Positions 46,101 to 54,087 of a DNA stretch of 64,000 bases are shown piece after piece. The translations under genes were made by a program, and so were the position numbers. Below the pieces are notes generated by a model. It ran no database searches and was not told the origin of the DNA. It saw only the letters and a list, made by a program, of their open reading frames with translations. The first letter of the stretch is position 1. Each line of letters begins with the position of its first letter. The DNA is taken from assembly GCF_024362525.1 (NCBI RefSeq), contig NZ_CP101459.1:372001-436000 (forward strand), in the 5' to 3' direction. Source of the DNA: Natrononativus amylolyticus. Its GTDB lineage: Archaea; Halobacteriota; Halobacteria; Halobacteriales; Natrialbaceae.

Positions 46101-49100
46101 AGCGAACTGACGTGCGCGTCCTCTCCCGTCGCGCTGACGGTGACGTACGCGCCGAGCGGGTGGACGTCCGCCGGCAGATCGTCCGGTTCGTCGGCGGCGT
46201 TTAGCTGGACGTCCTGGGCCTCGAACGAGAGGGTGACGCCGTCCAACTCGAGGTTCGAGACGGTGTTGTCCGTCGCGCCCTGGAACGACTGGAAGCCGGA
46301 GCCGCTCTCGGTGACCGTCGCGGTGTCGACGGTGTTCCCCGAGGCGTCCGAGAAGACGATGCCCGCGGCCTCGCTGTTCGTTACCGAGAGACCGGTTATC
46401 GTGTTGTCGTGACTGTCCGGTCCGGCGTAGAACCCGTGCGAGCCGCTGTCTGTGATCGTAACGTCGGTGAACGTGTTCTCGCTCGAGCGACTGGCGAGGC
46501 TGAGCGCGTTGCCGTCGTTGTCGTGCAACTCGAGGTCGTGGAACTCGCTGTCGTCGGCGACGCTCAATTGAATCCCGCTGTCAGCGTTGTCGGTGGCGGT
46601 CACGGAGTGGAAGACGTTTCCGGTTACCGGCGTGTTCCACCGCGTGTCACCCATGAGGAGGACGCCGACGCCGTCGTTTTCGACGGCAGTGACGTCCGTC
46701 AGCAGGTTTCCATTACTGTCGTCGACGATGATGCCGTTCCAGCCGTTTCTGGCGACGCTAACGTTCTCGAAGGCGTTGCCCTGGTTGCTCTCGAGGTTCA
46801 GCCCGTACATCGAGTTGTCGTCGGCGACGACGTCGGTGAACGTGTTCGACGAGCCGGTCGTCCGCAGACCGGCGCGGTTCGAGGAGGCGTTCAGCCCGAC
46901 GAACTCGTTGTTCGTCGACCCCAACGTCACCTGTACTGCACCCGGATAGAGCGCACTTCCACTGATTTCGTTCCCGTACGCGTGGACATCGGTGAACGTG
47001 TTGCCGTGGCTCGAGCCGCCGCCCCAGCCGACCTGGAGTCCGCGGTTGTCGTTGTACCGAGTCGTAAGGTTCGAGACGTCGTTGTCGTTGGCCGCACGGA
47101 GGTTGAATCCGGCTCCGTTGTACTCGGTGACGACGTCGCTGACGACCCCGTTGCTGGCCTCGTTATAGTGCAACCCGACGTCCCAGCCCGAGACCGTCAC
47201 GTTGCTGACCGTGACGCCGTCGGCGCCGGTGACCGCGATCCCGTACTGGGTTCCGTCGTCGTCGAGGTTTTCGCCCTGGACGGTGTGTCCCATCCCGTCG
47301 AGAACCACGTCGTCTGCGGTGATCTCGAGGCAGGTTGCGCCGCCCTCGAGGTCGCCGGCTAGCACGTAGTTTCCGGGTGTATCGATGACGGTACAGGCGT
47401 CGATTTCGACGACGCCCGCCGGGAGTATCGACACCTGTTCGGCGACCGAATCGTCGGCGCTCCGTACGGTGACGTAGTTCTGACCGACGTCCTCGGGCGT
47501 CGTCGACAAGGTGAGCGCCAGGTTGTCGCTGCCGCCGCCGTCCAGGGAGAGCTCCCCGGAATCGACGACCGTTCGGTCGAAGTCCTCGAGTTCGATCGTT
47601 CCGGTCCCCTCGAGGTCACCTGCGTTGGTGACCGTGACGTCGACCACGAGATCCGTCCCTGCATCGATCGGCGAGTTCGTCGAGACGGTCGCGATCTCGA
47701 AGAAGGCGGGATCAGGGGTGTCGTCGAGGGGATCTTCGTCAAGGAACGGTTCGAAATCGATCGCCGATCCGACCGAGTCGCCCTGGCCAGTTCCCTCGCC
47801 GCCCGGTCCCCTCTCGTGACCCCACCAGTTGTTCGTCGCGTTCAGACACGGTGGGTCGTTCCAGCCAGTACAGGAGTCAACTGCATAGGTTACACCCGCT
47901 CCGTTGCCCGTAATCGCGTTCCAGTGAAGCTGGACATCGGCCTCCTCATCTGGCTCACCGTGTACCTGAATTCCAGCCCCCGTATTGTCTCTAATGGCGT
48001 TTTCGGTGACGGTGACCTCATCAAAGGTCGGACTGAACCCACCGGAGACATCTAGTGAAAGTCCGTCCTGATTGTTCGAGATCGTATTCGCCTCGATTTC
48101 CATTGTACTCCCGGATCCGCTCTGCTCCAGGTCGAGTCCGTAACCGGTGTTCTCGCTGATCTCGTTGCCGGAGATCGTCAGCTGCCTCAATGCGGTTCCG
48201 TAGATTCCATCACCGGAATTCTCCGTGATCTCGTTGCCGATCACCTGCAGTCCCGTGGCGACAACCACGTCGACCCCGTCGGCGTTTCCGTTTATTGTGT
48301 TGTCTTCGACGTGGACATTGTTGGATCGGGAAAGGGACAAACCGACCCCTTCGTTGTCGAGAATTTCGTTTGCCGTCAGCTGGGCTCCGTCGACCGACTG
48401 GTGGGAGTGCTCGCCCAGTACGACCCCGTCACCACCGTTTTCGCTGACTGAAGTGTTCGTCACGACGGGTTCAAGGGCACTCAACAGGCCCAACCCGTCG
48501 CCCTCGTTTCCGCCGATCGTATTGGTGGTGATGACGGCGTAGTCGGACTCCTCGACCCAGACCCCCGTTGAGTCTCCGTCGAACACCTCGTTGTCGTGGA
48601 CGAACGGGGCGTCCGTTGAGTAGAGATGAATGCCGGTACCGCCTCGCTCGGATATCGTGTTGTGCGATAGATCCGTGTCGCCGACCTCCTGAATCCGAAT
48701 GCCGTCTCCGGTGCCGGCGTCGATTGTCGCGTTCGAAATCGTCGTTGCATCCGCCGTATCGACGTAGATGCCGGCAACCGTCCCGCCCACCACGTTGGTG
48801 TCCGCTACGGAGACGTTTCGGGCCTCGGTGACGTGTAGTCCAAGCCCGTCCTCGAGAGTGAAGTCGCTGATATCGACGTCACCACTGGCGACGATCTGTA
48901 TCGACGCCAGTTCGTCACCGACGTCCTCTCCTGTCAGTTCGACGCCGTCAGCGAACGCCAGGATTAGCTGTCCTGCGTCGGGATCGATGTCGTCGATGTC
49001 GTCTTCCAGAACGACCTGAATGGGGCCACCGTTGACGGTCGTATGGTCGAACTCGTGTTCGAAGTAGGTGGCGTCATTCCCCTCAATGAGCACCCCCGAC

Positions 49101-52100
49101 TGGAAGTCGTTGTCCAACACGCGGCTGTTCGGCGCTTGGTCTAACAACAGATCAGCCCGATTTCCAGCGGCGTAATTGTGTTCGACTCGAGTATCCGCCT
49201 GGTTCGAGACGGCGATGCCGTAGCCGTCGTTGTCGGTGACCTCGTTCCAGATGACGTGGGATTCGTCGAGCCAGGACACCTCGGAGTTAGCGATTCGAAT
49301 CCCATCCTCCCCGCTGCCGGAAATCGCGTTGTCGCGGACGACGGCTTCCGGTGCGCTCGAAACGGCGATCCCGCTGCGGGCGCTGTCGGTGATCGTGTTG
49401 TCGCGGACGACCGCGTCCGGAACGTGTGAGGCGCCGACCGTCCTCGTGACCCGGATGCCGTCCTCGCCGGCTCCCTCGACCGTATTGTCGACGATCGTCG
49501 GATTTCGTGCGTTCAGCGCGAGGATGTTGTCCTCGGCGCTGCCGGTGACGGTGTTGTTCTCCACCCGCGGGTCGCTCGGTCGCGTCGTTTGGGCCGACTG
49601 GGAGCCGATCTGAATGCCCGCAACCGAAAGGGACTGGGAGTACTCGTGGCTGCTGTTTGTAACCACGTTGCCCCGAATAACGGCGTCGTCGGGGGCGCCG
49701 ACACCGATGTCGGAAGAGCCGACGAGGTAGATTCCGCGCCAGCCGTTGGCGTCGATGGTATTCACTTCCACGAGCGCGTCGTCGGCGTCGGCGACGAGGC
49801 GGAGACCGGTAATAGCGTTGTTCGAAATCGTGTTTCCGACGACGTGTGCGTCACTCGACGATCGAACGACGATTCCATCCGAGTTCCCGGTCGCCTCGTT
49901 CTCCTGGACGAGCGCACCAACCCCGCCGTTCAGTTCGATCCCGTTGCGGTTGTCGTGAGCCTCGTTGTTTCGTATCTCCGGGGCGTTCGAGGATCGTAGC
50001 TCGATACCGATCCCCTGGTTCGAGGCGTCGTGGTCGAGCACCGTGTTCGCCTCGAGCAGCGCCCGGTCCGTCTCGACCAGACTGATCCCGTACCGGTTGT
50101 CCGACGCGGTGTTGGACTCGAGTTCGACGTCGTCGGAATCGACGAGGCGGATCCCGTGGAACGCGTTCTGCGTCACCGTGTTCTCCCGAAGGGACGCGTC
50201 GTTGGAGCCGCGAACGGTGATCCCGCCGGGGTGGGTCGCCATGTACGCCTGACTGGCGCTCGGTTGGGTGGTCAGCGTGCTGTGGGTAACCGTGTTCTCA
50301 GAGATCTCCGCACCGTCGCTGAACGCGACCTGAATGCCGACCGCCACGCCCTCGAGGTCGTGGCCCGAGACGTCGACGTTCGTCGAATCGACGACGAACA
50401 CCTGTGCGACGCCGTCGGGGATCTCCGGGGCGTCGGTGTCCTTCACGTAGAACAACTCCTCTCCGCCCACGGTGTTTCCGTCGACCTCGTGTTCGAAGTG
50501 GGCGAACTCCTCGCCGTCGACGAACAGCCCGGTCTCGAACGTGTTGTCGAAGACGTCCGCGTTGGTCGACTCCTTGAGGATCAGGTCGGCTTCGTGTCCG
50601 GCGGCCGCGTTCTCCTCGACGGCCGTCCCGTCCGACTGGTCGACGACGATCGCCGCGAAGTCGTTGTCGGCGATATCGTTGTTCTCTACGCGCGTATCCT
50701 GGGACTCGAGGACGATGATCCCGCTCCCCTGCGAGAGCGTGCCGGAGTTCTCCCGGACGTCGTTATCGACGACGTCGACGGCACTCGAGTCCTCGACGAC
50801 GATCCCCTCGGTGTTGTCCGAGACGTCGTTGTGTTCGACGGCCGTTCCGGTCGAGCCGACGACGTGGACGCCGTAGTCGCTGCCGGTCGCGACCGTGTTC
50901 GTCACCGAGCCACCGGTGGAGTCGGCGACCGTGACGCCGGTTTCGCCGCTGTCCGAAACGGCGTTGTCGTCGACGACCGTCCCGTCCGACCCGGAGACGC
51001 CGACCCCGCTGTCTCCGTTTCCGGTGGCGTCGTTCCCGGTCACGGAAACGTCGTCGGAGTCCGTTACGTGGATGCCGTCCCCGTCGTTGTCGTCGGCGAC
51101 GTTGCTCGAGACCGCCACGCCGGAGCCGTTCGAAACGGCGATTCCGTGTCGATCGTTTGCTGTGACGTGGTTGTCGACGACGACCGTACTGTCGGAATCG
51201 GCGACGAGGATGCCGTCATCTGCGTTGTCCGTTGCCGTGTTGTTCTCGACGGTGCTCCCAACGTCGTTCACGACGTGAATCCCGATGTCGTTCCCGGAAG
51301 CGGTGTTTGCCTCGAGTGTCGCTCCCGTCGAGCCGCCGACCTGTATCCCCGCAAACCCGTTGTCCGTCGCCGTGGCGCCTTCGACCAGCGCGCCGTCCGA
51401 GCCGACGACGTGCAGGCCGACGTGGTGCGTGTTCGTCACCTCGAGATCGGTGAGCTGTGCCCCGTCGCTGAAGGCGATCTGGAGACCAACGGCGACGTCC
51501 TCGAACGACTCGTCCGAGAGCGCGACGTCGCTCGAGTCGACGATAACCGCCTGGCGTGCATCATCCGGAACGGCCGGCTCGTCGGTACCCGAGACGTAGT
51601 AGAGCGTTCCGTCGCCGACCGCGTTGTTCGAAACCGTGTGGTCGAAGTGGGCGAGTTCGTCGCCGTCGAAGAAGACGCCCGAATCGAAGATGTTGTCCGC
51701 GAGCGTCAGGTCCGCCGAGGACTCGAGGAGGAAGTCGATCCCGGCCCCGCTGGCGGTGACGGTGTTGTTCTCGACGTGCGCCCCGTCCGAGGCGTTCAGG
51801 TGGAGGCCGTACTCGTCGACAGCCGTGATTTCGTTGTTCGTTACGACGGCATCGGCCGCATCCTCGAGGACGACGCCACCGCGCTGGTTGCCGAGGACGT
51901 TGTCCGAGACGGTGACGCCGAGAGAACTCGAAATGACGACGCGAGTGCCGTCTCTCTGTGTATTGTCGCTGATCTCGTTGTCCGCCATCACCAGACCGTC
52001 GGCGTTCGAAATCGAGACGTCGTGACTGTTACCGGTGATCGTACTGTCCCGCAGTTCGACGCCCGTCGAGTCCGAAATCGTCAGCGTCGACTCAGCGTTC

Positions 52101-52654
52101 CAGTCCGTATGCCCCGAGACTTCGGTCCCCGAAATGAGGACGTTATCGGAGTCGTGAACCGCGATTCCCTCTCGATCGTTGTTCCCGACGGTGAGGTCCG
52201 TCAGCACCGTTCCGGGCGCGTTCTCGAGCAGAATTCCGTACTCGTCGAAGTGTTCGACGGCAACGTTTTCGATCGTGACCCCGTCGACCCCGTTCAGGTG
52301 TATCCCGCGATCAGCACCCCAGGGAGCAGAGAGCACCGGTTTCTCGCTTCCGACCCCGACGAGAGCGACCTCGTCGGTCGTAATCACTAGCTCCTCGGTG
52401 TAGGTTCCGGATTCGATACAGATCGTCTCCCCCGGTTCGGCAGCGTCTATGGCCTCCTGTATCCCATCGTCCGCCGAGACGACGGCACAGCCCTCGAGGT
52501 CGGGGCCGACGGCCGACTGCGCGCCGGTGCTCGAGGCGGTTGCCGGCTCTGCTGCGACGCCGAACGGGACGAGTACAGAGCTGATCATCAACACCGAACA
52601 CACGATCGCAAACAGCCGAATACGTACAAGATTTCCCGACAATATTCGATTCAT
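40190..52654 (-). CDS. Giant secreted surface protein: beta-helices, 11 tandem repeats, Ig-like domains, PGF-CTERM
   Basis: A 4154-aa protein (one frame, 12.5 kb). A Sec-type signal (residues about 1-36) leads into a right-handed parallel beta-helix from about 45 to 1630. The entry motif is SADDGIQEAIDAAEPGETI, hundreds of N-x-V...G-I rungs follow, and the exit motif is NNWWGH. A second beta-helix spans about 1750-2170. Two CARDB-like domains come next, then 11 tandem ~101-aa repeats (about 2445-3556), Ig-like/Big-type domains, a long Asp-Ser linker, and a PGF-CTERM anchor. Numerous N-x-S/T sequons suggest N-glycosylation. A TATA box 25 bp upstream of the ATG makes a leaderless mRNA likely. 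Probable cell-surface adhesin or matrix protein; ligand unknown. Some beta-helix enzymes are lyases, so enzymatic activity is possible. Confidence 0.85.
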   Translation of the reverse strand: MNRILSGNLVRIRLFAIVCSVLMISSVLVPFGVAAEPATASSTGAQSAVGPDLEGCAVVSADDGIQEAIDAAEPGETICIESGTYTEELVITTDEVALVGVGSEKPVLSAPWGADRGIHLNGVDGVTIENVAVEHFDEYGILLENAPGTVLTDLTVGNNDREGIAVHDSDNVLISGTEVSGHTDWNAESTLTISDSTGVELRDSTITGNSHDVSISNADGLVMADNEISDNTQRDGTRVVISSSLGVTVSDNVLGNQRGGVVLEDAADAVVTNNEITAVDEYGLHLNASDGAHVENNTVTASGAGIDFLLESSADLTLADNIFDSGVFFDGDELAHFDHTVSNNAVGDGTLYYVSGTDEPAVPDDARQAVIVDSSDVALSDESFEDVAVGLQIAFSDGAQLTDLEVTNTHHVGLHVVGSDGALVEGATATDNGFAGIQVGGSTGATLEANTASGNDIGIHVVNDVGSTVENNTATDNADDGILVADSDSTVVVDNHVTANDRHGIAVSNGSGVAVSSNVADDNDGDGIHVTDSDDVSVTGNDATGNGDSGVGVSGSDGTVVDDNAVSDSGETGVTVADSTGGSVTNTVATGSDYGVHVVGSTGTAVEHNDVSDNTEGIVVEDSSAVDVVDNDVRENSGTLSQGSGIIVLESQDTRVENNDIADNDFAAIVVDQSDGTAVEENAAAGHEADLILKESTNADVFDNTFETGLFVDGEEFAHFEHEVDGNTVGGEELFYVKDTDAPEIPDGVAQVFVVDSTNVDVSGHDLEGVAVGIQVAFSDGAEISENTVTHSTLTTQPSASQAYMATHPGGITVRGSNDASLRENTVTQNAFHGIRLVDSDDVELESNTASDNRYGISLVETDRALLEANTVLDHDASNQGIGIELRSSNAPEIRNNEAHDNRNGIELNGGVGALVQENEATGNSDGIVVRSSSDAHVVGNTISNNAITGLRLVADADDALVEVNTIDANGWRGIYLVGSSDIGVGAPDDAVIRGNVVTNSSHEYSQSLSVAGIQIGSQSAQTTRPSDPRVENNTVTGSAEDNILALNARNPTIVDNTVEGAGEDGIRVTRTVGASHVPDAVVRDNTITDSARSGIAVSSAPEAVVRDNAISGSGEDGIRIANSEVSWLDESHVIWNEVTDNDGYGIAVSNQADTRVEHNYAAGNRADLLLDQAPNSRVLDNDFQSGVLIEGNDATYFEHEFDHTTVNGGPIQVVLEDDIDDIDPDAGQLILAFADGVELTGEDVGDELASIQIVASGDVDISDFTLEDGLGLHVTEARNVSVADTNVVGGTVAGIYVDTADATTISNATIDAGTGDGIRIQEVGDTDLSHNTISERGGTGIHLYSTDAPFVHDNEVFDGDSTGVWVEESDYAVITTNTIGGNEGDGLGLLSALEPVVTNTSVSENGGDGVVLGEHSHQSVDGAQLTANEILDNEGVGLSLSRSNNVHVEDNTINGNADGVDVVVATGLQVIGNEITENSGDGIYGTALRQLTISGNEISENTGYGLDLEQSGSGSTMEIEANTISNNQDGLSLDVSGGFSPTFDEVTVTENAIRDNTGAGIQVHGEPDEEADVQLHWNAITGNGAGVTYAVDSCTGWNDPPCLNATNNWWGHERGPGGEGTGQGDSVGSAIDFEPFLDEDPLDDTPDPAFFEIATVSTNSPIDAGTDLVVDVTVTNAGDLEGTGTIELEDFDRTVVDSGELSLDGGGSDNLALTLSTTPEDVGQNYVTVRSADDSVAEQVSILPAGVVEIDACTVIDTPGNYVLAGDLEGGATCLEITADDVVLDGMGHTVQGENLDDDGTQYGIAVTGADGVTVSNVTVSGWDVGLHYNEASNGVVSDVVTEYNGAGFNLRAANDNDVSNLTTRYNDNRGLQVGWGGGSSHGNTFTDVHAYGNEISGSALYPGAVQVTLGSTNNEFVGLNASSNRAGLRTTGSSNTFTDVVADDNSMYGLNLESNQGNAFENVSVARNGWNGIIVDDSNGNLLTDVTAVENDGVGVLLMGDTRWNTPVTGNVFHSVTATDNADSGIQLSVADDSEFHDLELHDNDGNALSLASRSSENTFTDVTITDSGSHGFYAGPDSHDNTITGLSVTNSEAAGIVFSDASGNTVDTATVTESGSGFQSFQGATDNTVSNLELDGVTLSFEAQDVQLNAADEPDDLPADVHPLGAYVTVSATGEDAHVSSLFVHYDPADLASVDESTLEFWRLSESWSSPADESYDSGVNTTEGYVYATNIDAFGTFGVFSDEPDAVAEVTDAAVDADELVAGESATVTATVENAGDADGDVTVALEVDGDSVATETIRLEAGDTDQVAFTHAFENAGTFDVSVSGTHAGTVTVLEGADIFVYGGSVSHTDVGVDETVTISGDLYNGGDAAGDVAVALTISGEHVDEEMNQTVTVEPGLDRDGVEFEWTPTEDALPGDVDSDEVTITLNGLVVDTVSLEHRYSDIQVIAASTSETEVVGGNEFHVVGSIYQAGTIEGPEEITLTATPTDGGDPIELGSQEVSLEPGWYHLGALNITASFEPDDAGSYDLELGDRNAGTVEVEPAESDIQVIAASASEIELIEGEELSVVGSIYQAGTIEGTETIELTATNTETNETAVVGSQEVTLAPGYYHLGALNVTYAPAEPGTYELELGDRSAGTIDVEPAESDITVIAAGVSSVEAVEGEELSVTGSIYQAGNVDGPEEIELTATNTDTGETDVLGSQEVTLEPGFYHLGALNITFESEPGTYDLELGDRSAGTIDVEPAESDITVIAASASEIELVEGEELSVVGSVYQAGNVDGPEEIELTATNTETNETTVVGSQEVTLEPGFYHLGALNVTYVPEPGTYDLELGDRHAGTVDVEPAESDIQVIAAGTSAVELVEGEELHVIGSIYQGGNVDGPETIELTATNVDTGETDVLGSQEVTLEPGFYHLGALNVTAVPEPGTYDLELGDRTAGTIEVEPAESDIRVIAASASAVEVTAGEELSVVGSIYQAGNVEGTEEIELTATNTETNETAVVGSQEVTLAPGYYHLGALNVTYAPDEPGEYDLELGDREVATIAVNEVATDIQVIGSSLSEVEVVEGEPVHVTGSVYQNGSDEATETIELTAINQETGESTVVDSQDVTLEPGYYHLDALNVTFVPDEPGTYDLVLGERDVGTVEVVAAESDIQVIAASVSEIELVEGGELSVVGSIYQAGNIEGTETIELTATNVDTGETEVVGTQEETLTPGWYHLGALNITYVPDEAGTYDLELGDRHAGTIEVVSAESDVQVIAAGVSAVELVDGEEIHVTGSIYQNGTIDGPEDIELTATNTDTNVTTVVGSQEVTLEPGWYHLGGVNVTYAPAEPGTYDLELGDRYAGTIEVEPAESDIQVIAASASEIELVEGEELSVVGSIYQAGNIDGPEEIELTATNVDTGESAVVGSQEATLEPGWYHLGALNVTYAPEEAGTYDLELGDRHAGTIEVVSAESDIQVIAAGVSAVEVADGQEFYVTGSIYQAGTVDGPEEIELTATNVDTGETDVLGSQEVTLEPGWYHLGALNVSATLEQPGTYDLDLGDRSAGQLVVTQATVEPTIVAVEGHSTASDLVTADGDVLEANDEFVYASDEATVEVAVEADHPVDEVTVLVSSLETTYSVPVEATLEGDIWVAEIPVVDIPDDGRYELTAVAADERDNGGMAQATETLVIDREAPDMAVTVEDVDSESATVVVESTEPLADVPEVSATVQEADGTESPATVTVDPATTDATRFTGTLEFDESGNYTVTAVGTDRAGNEGENTASVAIDTRFTLEDGVIEIDATGTTVEFDVVDDADEAIKSEELFVALSENTVNSNLEGGHLGGGFLTAELDSFIDYHLEQGTIESATVTLAADEDALGGADVNDAAMYHYDDSTGTWDSVDSNVAWIDDEPFVVADVTGFSTYGVLVIDETPPTLTGVAPADGDELPAGTDETTVHFAYEDELSGVDVGSITLELNGVDVTDDDRTQITSAETTFELGLEDGKSYSVELTVADNGGNEETYTTTFVVATDDSDDSDDSDDSDDSDGSDDSDDSDDHDGSDDSGSDGPEPDESDVDDDCPAKEKDDRTDPCETDGDGEPDDDTPAERDDTSDGTGDAPTDPDDTVTDDRDDDSDDRDDSDDADTIPGFSVLTAVGVILVCAVVLGRRQRSRS
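40193..40273 (-). other. PGF-CTERM archaeosortase signal of the giant protein
   Basis: The last 27 residues are PGF, a hydrophobic helix (SVLTAVGVILVCAVVLG) and an Arg-rich tail (RRQRSRS). This is the tripartite signal cleaved by archaeosortase A, with lipid attachment of the protein to the membrane. Confidence 0.85.
40274..40630 (-). repeat. Asp/Ser-rich linker of the giant protein
   Basis: A low-complexity DDSDDSDD-type tract of about 115 residues, with the DNA unit TCGTCCGAA/TCGTCAGAG repeated at 40548-40620. It acts as a spacer lifting the protein off the membrane and through the S-layer. The 9-bp repetition is a likely site of length variation. Confidence 0.75.
41985..45322 (-). repeat. 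Eleven tandem ~300-bp repeats in the giant protein
   Basis: Each unit of about 101 aa has SDIQVIAA..S, GEELSVVGSIYQAGN, IELTATN.(D/E)T, SQEVTLEPGWYHLGALNVTY, then PGTYDLELGDR..GTI. Units 2-5 and 8-11 alternate between an AASASEIEL head and an AAGVSAVEL head, so a two-unit (about 600 bp) higher-order period is visible. The DNA copies are close enough that unequal crossing-over is expected. Confidence 0.85.
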
Positions 52655-52671
52655 GAACGTACCACTCATCC

Positions 52672-52684
52672 ATAATACGTATAC
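52672..52684 (-). promoter_or_regulatory. TATA box of the giant gene
   Basis: On the minus strand TATACGTATTAT lies 18-30 bp before the A of the ATG at 52654. It is a palindromic TATA element that supports a leaderless start there and argues against the ATG at 52669. Confidence 0.55.
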
Positions 52685-52792
52685 TCGCGCTAACACCCGG
52701 GTGAGTGAGTAAGAAACCTCGAGGTAAGTGCACACTAAAAATGGCCACTGGCTACTCGCGCCGCGAGAACGGGACGCGACTCGGCCGCCGGA

Positions 52793-53917
52793 CTACGGTT
52801 CCCGATCCGAGATCCGCGACAGCGTGACGGTGACGCGCGCTCCGCGCGGGTAGTTGTCGCCTATCTCGAGGCGCCCGTCGAACGCCTCGAGCAGGTTCGT
52901 CACCAGATAGAGGCCGACGCCCATCCCCGAGCGACTGTCCAGACGTGCGTCGGGGTCGGCGAGCAGTTCCTTCTGGGCGTCGGGGATGCCGACGCCGTCG
53001 TCCGCGATTTCGACGGTCGCGCGGTCGGCCGTGGCGGCGGTCGTCACCGCCACCCGGGGCGTGGCTCGATCCGAGTGATCCACGGCGTTCTCGAGGAGGT
53101 GCGTGAACACGGACTCGAGCATCGGCGACGCGGACACGATTATCGGCTCGTCTTCGACCCCGGAGCGGTCGACGTCGATCTCGAGGTTGCGGTCGCGCCG
53201 CAGTCGTGCTACCGCCGACTCGAGGACGGCGAGCAGGTCGCAGGGCTCGCGCTCGAGGTCGTCGCCGGCGATGACGTCGATGACTTCCGCGGCGGTATCG
53301 GTGAGATCGACGGCGTGGTGGGCGGCCTCCAGGAGCGCCTCGATCGCGTCTTCGTCTGCCGGATCGGCGCGCGTCCGGAGCTGGTCGCCCAGGCCGACGA
53401 TCATGCTCACGTCGTTCCGGATGTCCTGTCTGACGATCTGGTTCAACAGTGCGAGCCGGTGGTTTCGGTCGACGAGCGTGCGCTGGTGTCGGGCGCGCTC
53501 GATGGCGTACCGAAGGGTCCGTACAATCAGTTCGCCGGTCGCGGTTCCCTTGTTCAGGTAGTCCTGTGCACCGCGCTGGATGGCCTCGACGCCGACGCTC
53601 GTCTCGTTCTGTCCGGTCAGGACGACGACCGGGACGTTCGGCGCGTGCGCGACCATCCGGTCGACCGTCTCGAGACCTCTGCTGTCCGGCAGCATGAGAT
53701 CGAGGAGAACCACGTCGGGCGCCGTCGTCCGGACCCGCTCGAGCCCGTCGGCGAGGCGGTTTACGTGGACGACGTCGACGACCTCGATCGGACCGCGCTC
53801 CCCGTCCGGATCGCGCGCCGATTGGTGTTCGTGAATGAGTCGTTCGACGAACCGCGCGTCCGCGTCCCTGTCTTCGACGAGGAGTAATTCGACGCCGGCC
53901 GTCGCGGTGGTCGTCAC
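52793..53917 (-). CDS. Receiver-histidine kinase with Gln at the H-box
   Basis: A 374-aa protein. The receiver has acidic residues at VEDRDAD, phospho-acceptor D73 (VLLDLMLPDSRG), T in VVVLTGQNE and K in YLNKG. Then comes a dimerisation region where the usual RHDIRND box reads VRQDIRNDVSM, so the phosphorylatable His is Gln. The HATPase is intact: HLLENAVDHSD, IADDGVGIPDA, GMGVGLYLV. GTG at 53917 is chosen with a GAGGTGAG ribosome site. Loss of the His suggests a non-autophosphorylating or atypical signalling role. It is divergent to the HxlR-receiver gene. Confidence 0.8.
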   Translation of the reverse strand: MTTTATAGVELLLVEDRDADARFVERLIHEHQSARDPDGERGPIEVVDVVHVNRLADGLERVRTTAPDVVLLDLMLPDSRGLETVDRMVAHAPNVPVVVLTGQNETSVGVEAIQRGAQDYLNKGTATGELIVRTLRYAIERARHQRTLVDRNHRLALLNQIVRQDIRNDVSMIVGLGDQLRTRADPADEDAIEALLEAAHHAVDLTDTAAEVIDVIAGDDLEREPCDLLAVLESAVARLRRDRNLEIDVDRSGVEDEPIIVSASPMLESVFTHLLENAVDHSDRATPRVAVTTAATADRATVEIADDGVGIPDAQKELLADPDARLDSRSGMGVGLYLVTNLLEAFDGRLEIGDNYPRGARVTVTLSRISDREP

Positions 53918-54058
53918 GCGCTCACCTCGCGGGCGGCGAGCGTCAGTTGATCGACACTGTACGACCGGACCGGCCCGGCCAGGTGCGGCGGTCTGGGACG
54001 AGTGTGCGGAAGAGACATGCGAGTGTGCCGGCGGTGGCACCCGAACGTGTGCTCAACA

Positions 54059-54070
54059 GTTATATTATTT
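54059..54070 (+). promoter_or_regulatory. TATA box of the HxlR-receiver gene
   Basis: GTTATATTATTT lies 18-29 bp before the ATG at 54088, giving a leaderless mRNA. The divergent kinase-like gene begins 142 bp to its left. Confidence 0.5.
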
Positions 54071-54087
54071 CACCGAAAACGGGTGGC

